This document shows positions 55,812 through 64,000 of a stretch of 64,000 nucleotides of DNA, piece after piece. The position numbers and the translations under genes are program-made. Location of the stretch: positions 2,356,001-2,420,000 of the forward strand of contig NZ_LT670848.1 of NCBI RefSeq assembly GCF_900142975.1. Direction: 5' to 3'. The notes beneath the pieces are model-generated. The model was not told the DNA's origin. It saw only the letters and a list, made by a program, of their open reading frames with translations, and did no database searches. Source of the stretch: Salegentibacter salegens (lineage in GTDB: Bacteria; Bacteroidota; Bacteroidia; Flavobacteriales; Flavobacteriaceae). How positions within the stretch are numbered: the stretch's first letter is position 1; every line of letters begins with the position of its first letter.

Positions 55812-57617
55812 TTATTCCGGTGTATTCTCTGATTTATAATGATTGAAAATTATTCCCGCTTTAGAAACTCCAATAACCTCGGTGAGTTCTTTTTCTGAAG
55901 CTTCTTTTATTCGTTTTACCGATCGAAATTGTTTTAATAATTCTACCACAGTTTTTTCGCCAATCCCAGTAATCTCTTCCAGCTCTGTATTTAACGCGGT
56001 TTTAGTTCTTTTGTTACGATGAAAAGTAATCCCGAACCTATGCGCTTCATTTCTAAGCTGCTGGATAATTTTTAAAGTTTCAGATTTTTTATCTAAATAA
56101 AGCGGAATAGTATCTCCCGGATAAAAAATCTCTTCCAGGCGTTTCGCAATCCCAATAATGGCTATTTTTCCTCGTAAATCCAAAGCCTCCAATGCTTTTA
56201 CTCCTGAAGAAAGCTGGCCTTTCCCGCCATCTACAATTATTAACTGAGGCAGGTCTTCCCCTTCATTCAGCAAACGTTTGTAGCGTCTAAAAACCACTTC
56301 TTCCATAGATGCGAAATCATCGGGCCCTTCAACGGTTTTGATATTAAATTTACGATAATCTTTCTTGCTTGGTTTTCCGTTTTTAAAAACCACACAAGCC
56401 GCCACCGGGTTTGTTCCCTGAATATTAGAATTATCAAAACATTCTATATGCCTGGGTTCTACATTTAGTCGAAGATCTTCTTTCATTTGTGCCATTATAC
56501 GCTTCACGTGCCTGTCTGGATCTACGATCTTCATTTGCTTAAAACGTTCCTGGCGGTAATATTTCGCATTCCGAAGTGATAAGTCTACAATCTTCTTTTT
56601 ATCGCCCAACTTTGGGATAATCACTTTCACTTCTTCGCCGGCATCAACCTTAAAAGGCACATAAATTTCTTTTGAATTCGAACTAAAGCGCTGCCGTATC
56701 TCGGTAATTGCCAGTTCCAGCAATTCCTCATCGGTTTCTTCCAGCTTTTTCTTCATTTCTATGGTATGCGACCTAATAATGGCGCCGTGGGATAGTTGAA
56801 GAAAATTTACATAGCCATAGCCTTCATCTGAAACTATAGAAAACACATCTACATTGGTGATTTTTGGATTAACCACGGTAGATTTAGACTGGTAATTCTC
56901 GAGAACATCAATCTTATTTTTAATACGCTGAGCATCTTCAAACTCCATTTTTTCGGCGTGCGTCTTCATCTGCTCTCTAAATTGCTGTAAAGAATCTTTA
57001 AAATTCCCTTTCACAATTTGCCGAATTGCTTCAATATTGCTGTTGTACTCTGCTTCAGGCTGCTTTGCTTCGCAGGGGCCTTTACAATTGCCTAAATGAT
57101 ATTCCAGACAAACCTTATATTTCCCATTCCTTATTTTTTCTTCGGAAAGATCATAATTACAGGTTCTAAGCTTATAAAGACCTTTTATTAGATCAAGCAG
57201 CGTATTTACCGTTTTAAAACTGGTAAACGGGCCATAATATTCGCTGCCGTCTTTTATTAATTTACGGGTAGGAAAAACCCTTGGAAAGCGTTCATTTTTA
57301 ATACAAATCCAGGGATAGGTTTTATCATCTTTAAGCATCACGTTAAAACGCGGCTGATGCTTTTTAATAAGATTGTTCTCTAAAAGTAAAGCATCGGTCT
57401 CTGACTCTACTACAATGTGTTTTATCTCCTTTATCTTTTTTACCATTACGCCAATCCTGTGACTGTCGTGGCGTTTGGTAAAATAGGAAGTCACCCTTTT
57501 TTTAAGGTTTTTGGCTTTCCCTACATATAAGATTTTCCCGTTTTTATCGTAATACTGGTATACTCCAGGACTATTTGGGAGGGTTTGTACTTGTACTTCT
57601 AAAGCTGGCGTTTCCAT
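55812..57617 (-). CDS. uvrC: Excinuclease ABC subunit C
   Basis: 601 residues. GIY-YIG nuclease domain at the start (SPGVYQYYDKNGKILYVGKAKNLKKRVTSYF), a Cys-containing region (CLEYHLGNCKGPCEA), a UVR motif (MEFEDAQRIKNKIDVLENY), the RNase H-like endonuclease domain (IECFDNSNIQGTNPVAACVVFKNG; LIIVDGGKGQLSSG) and a C-terminal helix-hairpin-helix (EEITGIGEKTVVELLKQF). It makes both cuts in nucleotide excision repair. It is divergent from the rimB-like gene. Confidence 0.97.
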   Translation of the reverse strand: METPALEVQVQTLPNSPGVYQYYDKNGKILYVGKAKNLKKRVTSYFTKRHDSHRIGVMVKKIKEIKHIVVESETDALLLENNLIKKHQPRFNVMLKDDKTYPWICIKNERFPRVFPTRKLIKDGSEYYGPFTSFKTVNTLLDLIKGLYKLRTCNYDLSEEKIRNGKYKVCLEYHLGNCKGPCEAKQPEAEYNSNIEAIRQIVKGNFKDSLQQFREQMKTHAEKMEFEDAQRIKNKIDVLENYQSKSTVVNPKITNVDVFSIVSDEGYGYVNFLQLSHGAIIRSHTIEMKKKLEETDEELLELAITEIRQRFSSNSKEIYVPFKVDAGEEVKVIIPKLGDKKKIVDLSLRNAKYYRQERFKQMKIVDPDRHVKRIMAQMKEDLRLNVEPRHIECFDNSNIQGTNPVAACVVFKNGKPSKKDYRKFNIKTVEGPDDFASMEEVVFRRYKRLLNEGEDLPQLIIVDGGKGQLSSGVKALEALDLRGKIAIIGIAKRLEEIFYPGDTIPLYLDKKSETLKIIQQLRNEAHRFGITFHRNKRTKTALNTELEEITGIGEKTVVELLKQFRSVKRIKEASEKELTEVIGVSKAGIIFNHYKSENTPE

Positions 57618-57795
57618 TTCCCCAAAGGTAGAATTTATTATGCGGAGCTGTAAAAATTGATAGCGCCAGTAAATGTTAAATTTATATTAATTTGAATCCT
57701 AAAATTTGGTCTACTAGCTTAGCTATGGGCTTAACACGCTTTAAATTTTATAATTTCTATAAAAAAATTAGATAGGTATTTTACTACCTTGCAGT

Positions 57796-58221
57796 ATGGA
57801 GAAAACAGTAATTGGGCGTTTTGATAAAGCAGATTTCCCTGCACTACATTTAAATGATATAGCTATTAAAATTGATACCGGTGCCTATACTTCATCTATT
57901 CACTGTGAAAATATTGTTGAAAAAGATGGGATTTTAGAATGTACCTTTCTCGATGAAGAGCATCCTTTATACAACGGAAAAAAATTTACTTTTACGGATT
58001 ATGATATCGTTTTTGTGCGCAGCAGTAACGGAATTATTCAAAAAAGATATCAGGTAATATCTACTATTAAAATTTTTAATAAGGTCTATAAAATTTCCCT
58101 TTCTTTGTCCTCCCGACAGGAGATGAGGTTTCCGGTACTAATTGGCCGAAAATTCCTTACCAAAAAATTTATCGTGGACACCGAATTAACTGACGTTTCT
58201 TACAATCTTAAACAAAAATGA
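57796..58221 (+). CDS. RimB-like retropepsin-type protein (PF05618)
   Basis: 141 residues. [16 protein letters not shown] near residue 28 is the retroviral-type aspartic protease motif (Asp-Thr-Gly-Ala), and [12 protein letters not shown] matches the C-terminal motif of the 'ATP-dependent zinc protease'/RimB family. RimB relatives are genetically tied to RimK and can trim glutamate tails on ribosomal protein S6 in Pseudomonas. The stop overlaps the rimK start by 4 bp. Confidence 0.88.
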   Translation: MEKTVIGRFDKADFPALHLNDIAIKIDTGAYTSSIHCENIVEKDGILECTFLDEEHPLYNGKKFTFTDYDIVFVRSSNGIIQKRYQVISTIKIFNKVYKISLSLSSRQEMRFPVLIGRKFLTKKFIVDTELTDVSYNLKQK

Positions 58222-59090
58222 AAATAAAAATCCTTTCGCGTAATAGTCATCTTTATTCTACAAAAAGACTTGTAGAAGCCGCTACCAAACGCAAACATGA
58301 AGTAGAAGTAATAGATCCTTTAAAGTGTGATATCGTTATTGAGAAGCGTAAACCAAATATCTATTATAAAGGCGGTTATATAGAAGGCGTAGATGCAGTA
58401 ATCCCAAGAATTGGGGCTTCGGTAACTTTTTATGGTACCGCGGTGGTGCGACAGTTTGAGATGATGGGAGCATTTACCACTACAGAATCTGAATCTTTGG
58501 TAAGAAGCCGAGATAAACTGAGAAGTTTACAGGTACTTTCCCGCGCAAAAATCGGGTTGCCAAAAACAGTTTTCACCAATTACTCCAGGGATGTTTCCGG
58601 AGTTATAAAACAAGTGGGCGGGACACCTTTAGTAATAAAATTATTAGAAGGAACACAGGGAGTAGGCGTTGTACTTGCTGAAACCAACAACGCTGCCGAA
58701 TCTGTAATTGAAGCTTTTAATGGTCTACAAGCTCGCGTAATTGTTCAGGAGTTTATTAAAGAAGCTAAAGGTGCCGATATTAGAGCGTTTGTTGTAGATG
58801 GCCACGTAGTTGGTGCGATGAAAAGGCAGGGTAAAGAAGGCGAGTTTAGATCTAATCTTCACCGAGGAGGGACTGCTGAAGTTTTTGAACTTACCGATGA
58901 AGAGGAAATTGCAGCAGTAAAAGCTACTAAAGCAATGGGACTTGGTGTTGCCGGGGTAGATATGCTACAGAGTGCCCGCGGGCCGTTAATTCTTGAAGTA
59001 AATTCTTCTCCGGGATTAGAAGGCATTGAAAAAGCTACAGGTAAAGATATTGCCAAATCCATCATAAGATATATAGAACGGAACATTTAG
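58218..59090 (+). CDS. rimK: RimK-type ATP-grasp alpha-L-glutamate ligase
   Basis: 290 residues. N-terminal pre-ATP-grasp domain (about 1-95; [22 protein letters not shown]), then ATP-grasp: [75 protein letters not shown] and [24 protein letters not shown] with the metal-binding Glu and Asn. E. coli RimK adds glutamates to the C-terminus of ribosomal protein S6; the substrate here is inferred. It is translationally coupled to the rimB-like gene and 3 bp from the deacylase gene. Confidence 0.93.
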   Translation: MKIKILSRNSHLYSTKRLVEAATKRKHEVEVIDPLKCDIVIEKRKPNIYYKGGYIEGVDAVIPRIGASVTFYGTAVVRQFEMMGAFTTTESESLVRSRDKLRSLQVLSRAKIGLPKTVFTNYSRDVSGVIKQVGGTPLVIKLLEGTQGVGVVLAETNNAAESVIEAFNGLQARVIVQEFIKEAKGADIRAFVVDGHVVGAMKRQGKEGEFRSNLHRGGTAEVFELTDEEEIAAVKATKAMGLGVAGVDMLQSARGPLILEVNSSPGLEGIEKATGKDIAKSIIRYIERNI

Positions 59091-59093
59091 CCT

Positions 59094-60074
59094 ATGGCAA
59101 AAATAACCAGTGACAATGTTCTGGAAATACTCGGTGAAAAGGTAAAACCGGGAAAAAGCGCCACTATTAATTTTAATATGGCTAAACTTTACACCACCAC
59201 CTCGGTGGAGGTACCAGTAATTATTGAACGTTCTAAAAGGCCCGGCCCCGTAGTGTTAATAACTGCAGGAATTCACGGCGATGAAATTAACGGGGTAGAA
59301 ATTGTTAGGCAAATTATCTCTAAAGGAATTAACAGACCTCAAAAAGGAACTGTTATTTGTATTCCCGTGGTTAATATTTTCGGATTTCTAAATTTACGCC
59401 GGGAATTTCCAGATGGTCGTGACCTTAACCGAATGTTTCCCGGAACAAAACACGGTTCCCTGGCCAGCCGATTTGCATTTCAGTTTGTAAAGAAAATATT
59501 GCCACTGGCTAATTTCTGTTTAGACTTTCATACCGGCGGTGCCAGCAGGTTTAACGCACCACAAATTAGGGTGAAACGCGGTGACGAACAAAGTCTTAAA
59601 TACGCTAGAATTTTTAGTGCGCCGTTTACTATTTACTCCAAAACAATCACCAAATCTTATCGCGAAACCTGTGCTAAAAATGGTGTTCCCGTATTGCTTT
59701 TTGAAGGCGGAAAATCTATGAATAGCAATCGCGATATAGCTAAACATGGCGTTGAAGGCACGATGCGTATTTTAAGCTTTTTGGAAATGCTCAATCCAAA
59801 ATTCGAATATCCAGATGCCATTACTGAAACGGTAGTGATTGAAAATACCAACTGGATGCGCGCAAAATATAGCGGACTCCTGCATATAAAAATTCCCTGC
59901 GGAAAACACGTGGAAAAAGGAGAATATATTGGCACTATTACCGATCCCTACGGAAAATTCAGGCATAAGATTAAAGCAGTGAATACCGGTTATGTGATCA
60001 ACATAAACGAATCTCCTATTGTTTACCAGGGCGATGCAATTTTTCATATTTCAGCACCACCAAAAGATGAATAA
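59094..60074 (+). CDS. AstE/AspA-like zinc deacylase
   Basis: 326 residues, M14-like carboxypeptidase fold. Zinc ligands are in AGIHGDEINGVE (His and Glu), and LDFHTGGA (His); DLNRMFPG provides the substrate-binding Arg, and LLFEGGKSM the catalytic Glu region. A C-terminal beta domain (about 245-326; SGLLHIKIPCGKHVEKGEYIGTI) resembles a barrel-sandwich hybrid. The family hydrolyses N-acyl amino acids such as succinylglutamate or N-acetylaspartate. The linked RimK and RimB genes suggest a glutamyl-linked substrate, which is inference. Confidence 0.88.
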   Translation: MAKITSDNVLEILGEKVKPGKSATINFNMAKLYTTTSVEVPVIIERSKRPGPVVLITAGIHGDEINGVEIVRQIISKGINRPQKGTVICIPVVNIFGFLNLRREFPDGRDLNRMFPGTKHGSLASRFAFQFVKKILPLANFCLDFHTGGASRFNAPQIRVKRGDEQSLKYARIFSAPFTIYSKTITKSYRETCAKNGVPVLLFEGGKSMNSNRDIAKHGVEGTMRILSFLEMLNPKFEYPDAITETVVIENTNWMRAKYSGLLHIKIPCGKHVEKGEYIGTITDPYGKFRHKIKAVNTGYVININESPIVYQGDAIFHISAPPKDE

Positions 60075-60636
60075 AGCCGAATTAAGAAAAAAATACAAAG
60101 CTTTACGTCTAGAACTTTCCGAAGAAAAAATAGAAGCGCTTAGCCTGGAAATTGCAAATCAGTTACTACAACTCCCGGTTTGGGAAAAAGAATTCTACCA
60201 TCTTTTTTTAAGCATTGCCGAGCAAAAAGAAATTGATACCGAAAATATTTTGCATATTCTCCAGGGCAAAGACAAGAATGTGGTACTGTCTAAAACCAAT
60301 ATCAAGGAACATAAACTGGAACATTTTTTACTTACCGATACCAGCGTAATTAGAAAAAATAGATGGAATATTCCTGAACCCGAAGGTGGTATTCCAATCC
60401 CGCCCCAACAAATAGATGTGGTTTTTGTTCCGCTTCTGGCATTTGACGAGCACGGTCATCGTATTGGCTATGGCAAGGGTTTTTACGATAATTTTCTTAA
60501 TGAATGTAATGCCGATGTGGTTAAGATTGGTCTTTCATTTTTTGAGGCCGAGCCCAAATTTAAAGAAGTTTTTAGCAGTGATATTCCATTAGATTTCTGC
60601 GTTACACCAAATAAAATATATAGCTTTAAAAATTAG
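60067..60636 (+). CDS. 5-Formyltetrahydrofolate cyclo-ligase
   Basis: 189 residues from ATG 60067 (MNKAELRKKYKALRLELS), overlapping the deacylase stop by 8 bp; the frame is open upstream but inside that gene. The signature is VDVVFVPLLAFDEHGHRIGYGKGFYDNFL (near residue 120), with EPEGG earlier. It converts 5-formyl- to 5,10-methenyltetrahydrofolate with ATP. It is the last gene of the rimB-rimK-deacylase operon. Confidence 0.93.
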   Translation: MNKAELRKKYKALRLELSEEKIEALSLEIANQLLQLPVWEKEFYHLFLSIAEQKEIDTENILHILQGKDKNVVLSKTNIKEHKLEHFLLTDTSVIRKNRWNIPEPEGGIPIPPQQIDVVFVPLLAFDEHGHRIGYGKGFYDNFLNECNADVVKIGLSFFEAEPKFKEVFSSDIPLDFCVTPNKIYSFKN

Positions 60637-60684
60637 GGAATTAGGAAGTATTCTGTTATTTTTAACAAAACTTTCGCCCCTTTA

Positions 60685-62133
60685 ATGCTAAACGACCTTC
60701 AATTAAACAGCATTCTTGAAGATTTTGATATCGCCTACTGGAAGATCAATCTTCTGAACAAAGAGGTGAGCTGGTCAGAACATTTTGACACCCTTGTGGG
60801 TACACCCGAATTTTCTGAATCCCATTTTGAATATTTTCTAAAAGAAATTCTGCACCAGGATTATCGCTACGATTTCAGGCTTTATTTTGATAAACTTACC
60901 GAAGAAAATGAAGCTTTCAGCATTGAACTTAAATTAAAGCTGAACAATGGAAAATACCGTTGGTTTGAATGTCGCAACTTAAAGAATAAAGAAAATAATA
61001 AGGAAATCGCAGTGCTTCTTTTCGTTAATATTCATCAGAATAAACGCGATCAGTACACCATTGAAGAAAACTTCTTTTATTATCGCGAAACCGCGCAAAT
61101 GACCAATACCGGGGGTTGGTACATAGACACACAGAATAAAAATATTTATTGGGACAATGTGACCAAAAAAATAATTGGGTGCCCCCTGGACTATCAACCA
61201 CCCTATGACGAACATTTACGATTTTATGCTCCCGAGGATCACCCAGAAGTCACCTCGGCTTTCAGTAAATGTGAGAATTACGGTATTCCGTTTAAGGTTG
61301 AATTAAAAATGAGAAATCTTTACAATAAAGATTTTTGGGTACGAGCCACCGGAAAACCCGTTTATGACGAAGAGCAAAATATTGTAGGAATCAGGGGAGT
61401 CTTTCAGGATATTAATGACCAGAAAATAAATGAATTGAACTTACAGAATTCCCTGGATATTATTGCCACTCAAAATTCCCGCTTATTTAATTTCGCACAT
61501 ATTGTCTCCCACCATTTACGCTCCCACAGCAGCAACCTTTGTCTAATTGTAGATCTATTAAAAGACGCCAAAACCGATAGAGATAAAATTGAATTAATCC
61601 CCAATGTAGCCGATATTTCTGAAAATCTGGATTTGGCTATAAATCAACTGAATGATATTGTAAATAAACAATCAATTTTACGCAAAGAACGCAGAATTGT
61701 TTCCTTTGAAAATGCATTAAGTGGGGTAATGGCTTCAACTTCATCTTTAATTAATCGAGAAAATGCAAAAATTGTAGCTGAATTTCACGCCCTAAAAGAA
61801 ATTAGCTATATCCCTGAGTATCTTGAAAGTATTTTACTAAATTTAATTACAAATGCCATTAAATATAAACATCCGGGTAGAAAACCGGTAATTTATATTC
61901 AGACCTATGTGAAGAATGACACTCCATTTTTGGAAGTTAGTGATAACGGTTTGGGCATTGACCTGGATCAATATGGTGACAAGATGTTTGGGATGTATAA
62001 AACCTTTCATGAGAACCTGGATTCCCGTGGAATTGGACTTTTTATTACTAAAAATCAAGTGGAAACACTTGGAGGTTCAATTTCGGTAACCAGCACTGTA
62101 GATGTAGGCACTACATTTAAAATTAAATTTTAA
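60685..62133 (+). CDS. PAS-domain sensor histidine kinase, soluble
   Basis: 482 residues without membrane helices. Two PAS domains (about 5-118 and 130-250; the second with VGIRGVFQDINDQK) precede the histidine kinase core. The H-box is FAHIVSHHLRSHSSNL with His 276 as the likely phosphate acceptor; the usual acidic residue after it is His. N-box NLITNAIKYKH, G1 SDNGLGIDL and G2 SRGIGLFITK are intact. It senses a cytoplasmic signal of unknown kind. The response regulator gene starts 20 bp later. Confidence 0.92.
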   Translation: MLNDLQLNSILEDFDIAYWKINLLNKEVSWSEHFDTLVGTPEFSESHFEYFLKEILHQDYRYDFRLYFDKLTEENEAFSIELKLKLNNGKYRWFECRNLKNKENNKEIAVLLFVNIHQNKRDQYTIEENFFYYRETAQMTNTGGWYIDTQNKNIYWDNVTKKIIGCPLDYQPPYDEHLRFYAPEDHPEVTSAFSKCENYGIPFKVELKMRNLYNKDFWVRATGKPVYDEEQNIVGIRGVFQDINDQKINELNLQNSLDIIATQNSRLFNFAHIVSHHLRSHSSNLCLIVDLLKDAKTDRDKIELIPNVADISENLDLAINQLNDIVNKQSILRKERRIVSFENALSGVMASTSSLINRENAKIVAEFHALKEISYIPEYLESILLNLITNAIKYKHPGRKPVIYIQTYVKNDTPFLEVSDNGLGIDLDQYGDKMFGMYKTFHENLDSRGIGLFITKNQVETLGGSISVTSTVDVGTTFKIKF

Positions 62134-62153
62134 AAAACAAAACACTAATTCTC

Positions 62154-62576
62154 ATGGGGCAAAAAGTAGAATTGGCGTGTATTATTGACGATGACAAAAT
62201 ATACGTGAACCTGGTTAAGAAGATTATTGAAATTAAAAAACTTTCTAACAATCTTCTCATTTTTAAAAACGGTATGGAAGCCTTAGATCATTTTAAATTG
62301 ATCCTGGAAAATGCTTCCGAAGAAAAACTTCCAGACATTATCTTTCTTGATATTAATATGCCGGTTATGGATGGCTGGGAATTTCTAAATGAATTTATTA
62401 AGATAAAGAATAACTTCGAAAAGAAAATCACGCTTTACGTGGTGAGTTCCTCTATAGATCCACGAGATCTGGAACGCGCAAAATCTTTTAATTTGGTTAC
62501 CGATTACCTAATTAAACCAATAGAATTGAAGAAATTTGAAAAGATTTTTGACCGGAACGGTCATGCAGCCGCTTAA
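62154..62576 (+). CDS. Single-domain response regulator
   Basis: 140 residues, receiver domain only. Acidic pocket D12-D14 (IIDDDK), phosphate acceptor D66 in IIFLDINMPVMDGW, signalling Ser in VVSSSID and Lys 121 in YLIKPIEL. No DNA-binding or enzymatic output domain, so it acts through protein contact, as CheY does. It is paired with the PAS histidine kinase. The 3' end overlaps convergent lspA by 4 bp. Confidence 0.93.
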   Translation: MGQKVELACIIDDDKIYVNLVKKIIEIKKLSNNLLIFKNGMEALDHFKLILENASEEKLPDIIFLDINMPVMDGWEFLNEFIKIKNNFEKKITLYVVSSSIDPRDLERAKSFNLVTDYLIKPIELKKFEKIFDRNGHAAA

Positions 62577-63196
62577 TTATTTTCTTTAGTGTTTTCCTCT
62601 TCTTTGGGGAAAGCACGCTTATTAAAAAGCAGCAGTAAAATCACACCCGCGCTAATTGCGGTATCGGCTATATTGAAGACCGGTTCAAAGAATGTGAAAT
62701 AATTACCACCCCAGAAAGGAATCCATTCGGGTAAATTGCCCTGCCATAGCGGGAAGTAAAGCATATCTACCACCTTACCGTGAAATAAGGTGCCGTAGCC
62801 GCCGTGTGCCGGCATGAACTCAGCTATTTGACCATAACTATCGTTAAATACAATTCCGTAGAAAACAGAGTCTATAATATTTCCAAAAGCACCTGCGAAA
62901 ATTAAGGCTATCGCGGTTATTAAAATCCTGGAACCATTTTTTCTAACCGAATCCCATAACCAGTAGCCAATACCAACTATTGCTACCAATCTAAAGAGCG
63001 TAAGAAAAAGTTTTCCATATTCGCCAGGGATCTTGGTTCCCCAGGCCATGCCTTCATTCTCTACAAATAAAATCCTGAACCAATCAAAAACCGGTACTTC
63101 CTCGCCAAGCGAAAAATTTGTTTTGATATAAAATTTTGAAATTTGGTCTATTAAAAGTACCAAAACGATTATAACACTCGCTTTTTTTAAGGACAT
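62573..63196 (-). CDS. lspA: Lipoprotein signal peptidase (signal peptidase II)
   Basis: 207 residues with four membrane helices. The catalytic Asp pair is in GKVVDMLYFP and FNIADTAISAGV; DQISKFYI near the start and FAGAFGNIIDSVFYG are further family blocks. It cleaves signal peptides of the many lipoproteins in this window, in the inner membrane. An insertion before the second Asp (WQGNLPEWIPFWGGNYFTFFEP) is usual in Bacteroidota. ileS, the dksA-like gene and lspA are in the same direction, a common arrangement. Confidence 0.95.
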   Translation of the reverse strand: MSLKKASVIIVLVLLIDQISKFYIKTNFSLGEEVPVFDWFRILFVENEGMAWGTKIPGEYGKLFLTLFRLVAIVGIGYWLWDSVRKNGSRILITAIALIFAGAFGNIIDSVFYGIVFNDSYGQIAEFMPAHGGYGTLFHGKVVDMLYFPLWQGNLPEWIPFWGGNYFTFFEPVFNIADTAISAGVILLLLFNKRAFPKEEENTKENN

Positions 63197-63356
63197 GAAC
63201 TCTGTGGAATTTAAGAACGCCGCTAAAATACTAATATTATTTAGTTTTTACGCGGCTAAAAATCAGCTTATCGTAAGCAAATTCATTAATTATTCAAATA
63301 AAAACGCCCCAAAGCATAAGCAAAGGGACGCTGTATACATAAAATCCAGAAAGCTA

Positions 63357-63740
63357 TTATTTCTGCATATTTTTAGCTTCAATACTTAAGGTAGCGTGCG
63401 GTACCAGTTTTAAACGCTCTTTAGCGATTAATTTCCCGGTTACACGGCATATTCCGTAGGTTTTATTCTCAATACGGTTTAATGCATTTTTGAGGTCACG
63501 AATAAATTTTTCCTGCCTAATAGCCAATTGAGAGTTCGCTTCCTTACTCATCGTTTCACTACCTTCTTCAAAAGCCTTAAATGTGGGTGCGGTATCGTCT
63601 GTACCGTTGTTTCCATCATTTTTATAAGCATTCTGGTAAATTTCCAATTGCTCCTGCGCCTTCGCGATTTTGCCTTTAATCAGGGCCTTAAACTCAGCTA
63701 ATTCGGCATCGCTATACCGTTCTTTTACTTCAGTTGCCAT
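63357..63740 (-). CDS. TraR/DksA-family protein with a degenerate zinc finger
   Basis: 127 residues from ATG 63740 (MATEVKERYSDAELAEFK). The frame is open 27 codons upstream but inside ileS. A long coiled-coil region (about 10-85) is followed by a DksA-like C-terminus, YGICRVTGKLIAKERLKLVPHATL. In DksA this region has four zinc-binding Cys; only one remains. Such forms are usual in Bacteroidota. DksA relatives bind RNA polymerase through its secondary channel. It starts 4 bp after the ileS stop. Confidence 0.85.
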   Translation of the reverse strand: MATEVKERYSDAELAEFKALIKGKIAKAQEQLEIYQNAYKNDGNNGTDDTAPTFKAFEEGSETMSKEANSQLAIRQEKFIRDLKNALNRIENKTYGICRVTGKLIAKERLKLVPHATLSIEAKNMQK

Positions 63741-63744
63741 AATT

Positions 63745-64000
63745 CTAATGTTTTTTAATAAACATTTTGGTGGTAATATCGTCAAAAGCCACCTCGGCTC
63801 CTTCAGTAACCACCTCCGCAAATTCGAGACTTGCAGTTAATGTTTCATTCTTAATATAGGTTATATTTTGGTTAACGGCATCCTCGACAATACCGTCTCT
63901 TTGTAGGGTCACTTCAATAGTATCGGTAACTTCAAAGCCAGAATCTTTTCTCATATTCTGTATTCTGTTTACCAATTCCCTGGCAATTCCTTCTTTTTTC
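63745..64000 (-). CDS. ileS: Isoleucyl-tRNA synthetase, C-terminal fragment
   Basis: Partial gene running off the right edge; 84 residues plus stop are visible. The reading KKEGIARELVNRIQNMRKDSGFEVTD is the typical C-terminal segment of IleS, followed by a beta-rich tail ending DITTKMFIKKH. The link to a dksA-like gene and lspA supports the call. The catalytic domain lies outside the window. Confidence 0.88.
   Translation of the reverse strand, partial: KKEGIARELVNRIQNMRKDSGFEVTDTIEVTLQRDGIVEDAVNQNITYIKNETLTASLEFAEVVTEGAEVAFDDITTKMFIKKH

Overview
The window is AT-rich, densely coded chromosome from a member of the Bacteroidota, most likely a marine-type Flavobacteriaceae (relatives such as Gramella, Salegentibacter or Zunongwangia would fit; I cannot name the species). 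The reasons are: TonB-dependent receptors that begin with a CarboxypepD_reg-like domain and are paired with surface lipoproteins; a SUF operon interspersed with Bacteroidota-type small lipoproteins; DUF2480, DUF3078 and DUF5689 proteins; a single-polypeptide SdhC; few Shine-Dalgarno sequences; and promoter matches to the Bacteroidota consensus TTG...TAnnTTTG. I see no tRNA, rRNA, CRISPR array or prophage.

Layout. 1-1300: the 5' part of mfd and a PIN-type toxin-antitoxin pair. 1400-5840: an atypical disulfide oxidoreductase, a TspO-like membrane protein, the nuclease PdeM, a repeat-filled gap and a methionine-type aminotransferase. 6000-11500: the sdhC-sdhA-sdhB operon and asnB. 11500-14730: a truncated second copy of the pepP 5' end, then cbpA-cbpM, then intact pepP. 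14890-17080: an alpha/beta hydrolase, a small Cys/His protein and thiL. 17355-25920: a long SUF iron-sulfur assembly cluster (sufA, B, C, D, S, E and a DUF59 factor) with two lipoprotein genes inside it and DUF2480/DUF3078 genes after it. 26085-28720: hflX and two small secreted proteins, one of which takes its apparent N-terminus from a dispersed repeat.

28750-45780 is the accessory core and is dominated by cell-surface functions. It has a TonB-dependent receptor with a DUF5689 lipoprotein, a divergent secreted endonuclease/exonuclease/phosphatase gene cut in two by an IS1595-type element, a TonB protein, a CarboxypepD_reg-von Willebrand A fusion, an NucM-type nuclease lipoprotein with three Ig/cadherin-like repeats, and a second TonB-dependent receptor with a lipoprotein built from six related modules. 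I infer, without proof, that the first part serves uptake of extracellular nucleic acid or phosphate. The IS carries an exact 8-bp target duplication, and precise removal would restore a 362-residue reading frame.

45970-57620 returns to housekeeping and catabolism on the minus strand: pgi, an M23 peptidase, tryptophan 2,3-dioxygenase, a DUF3108 protein, 4-hydroxyphenylpyruvate dioxygenase and homogentisate dioxygenase (aromatic amino acid breakdown), a patatin-barrel fusion and uvrC. 57796-60636 is a tight plus-strand operon of a retropepsin-like RimB protein, a RimK ATP-grasp ligase, an AstE/AspA-like zinc deacylase and 5-formyltetrahydrofolate cyclo-ligase. A PAS histidine kinase and a response regulator follow, and the window ends with lspA, a DksA-like protein and the 3' end of ileS.

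Across the window several families of short palindromic repeats occupy the spaces between genes, often just before start codons.
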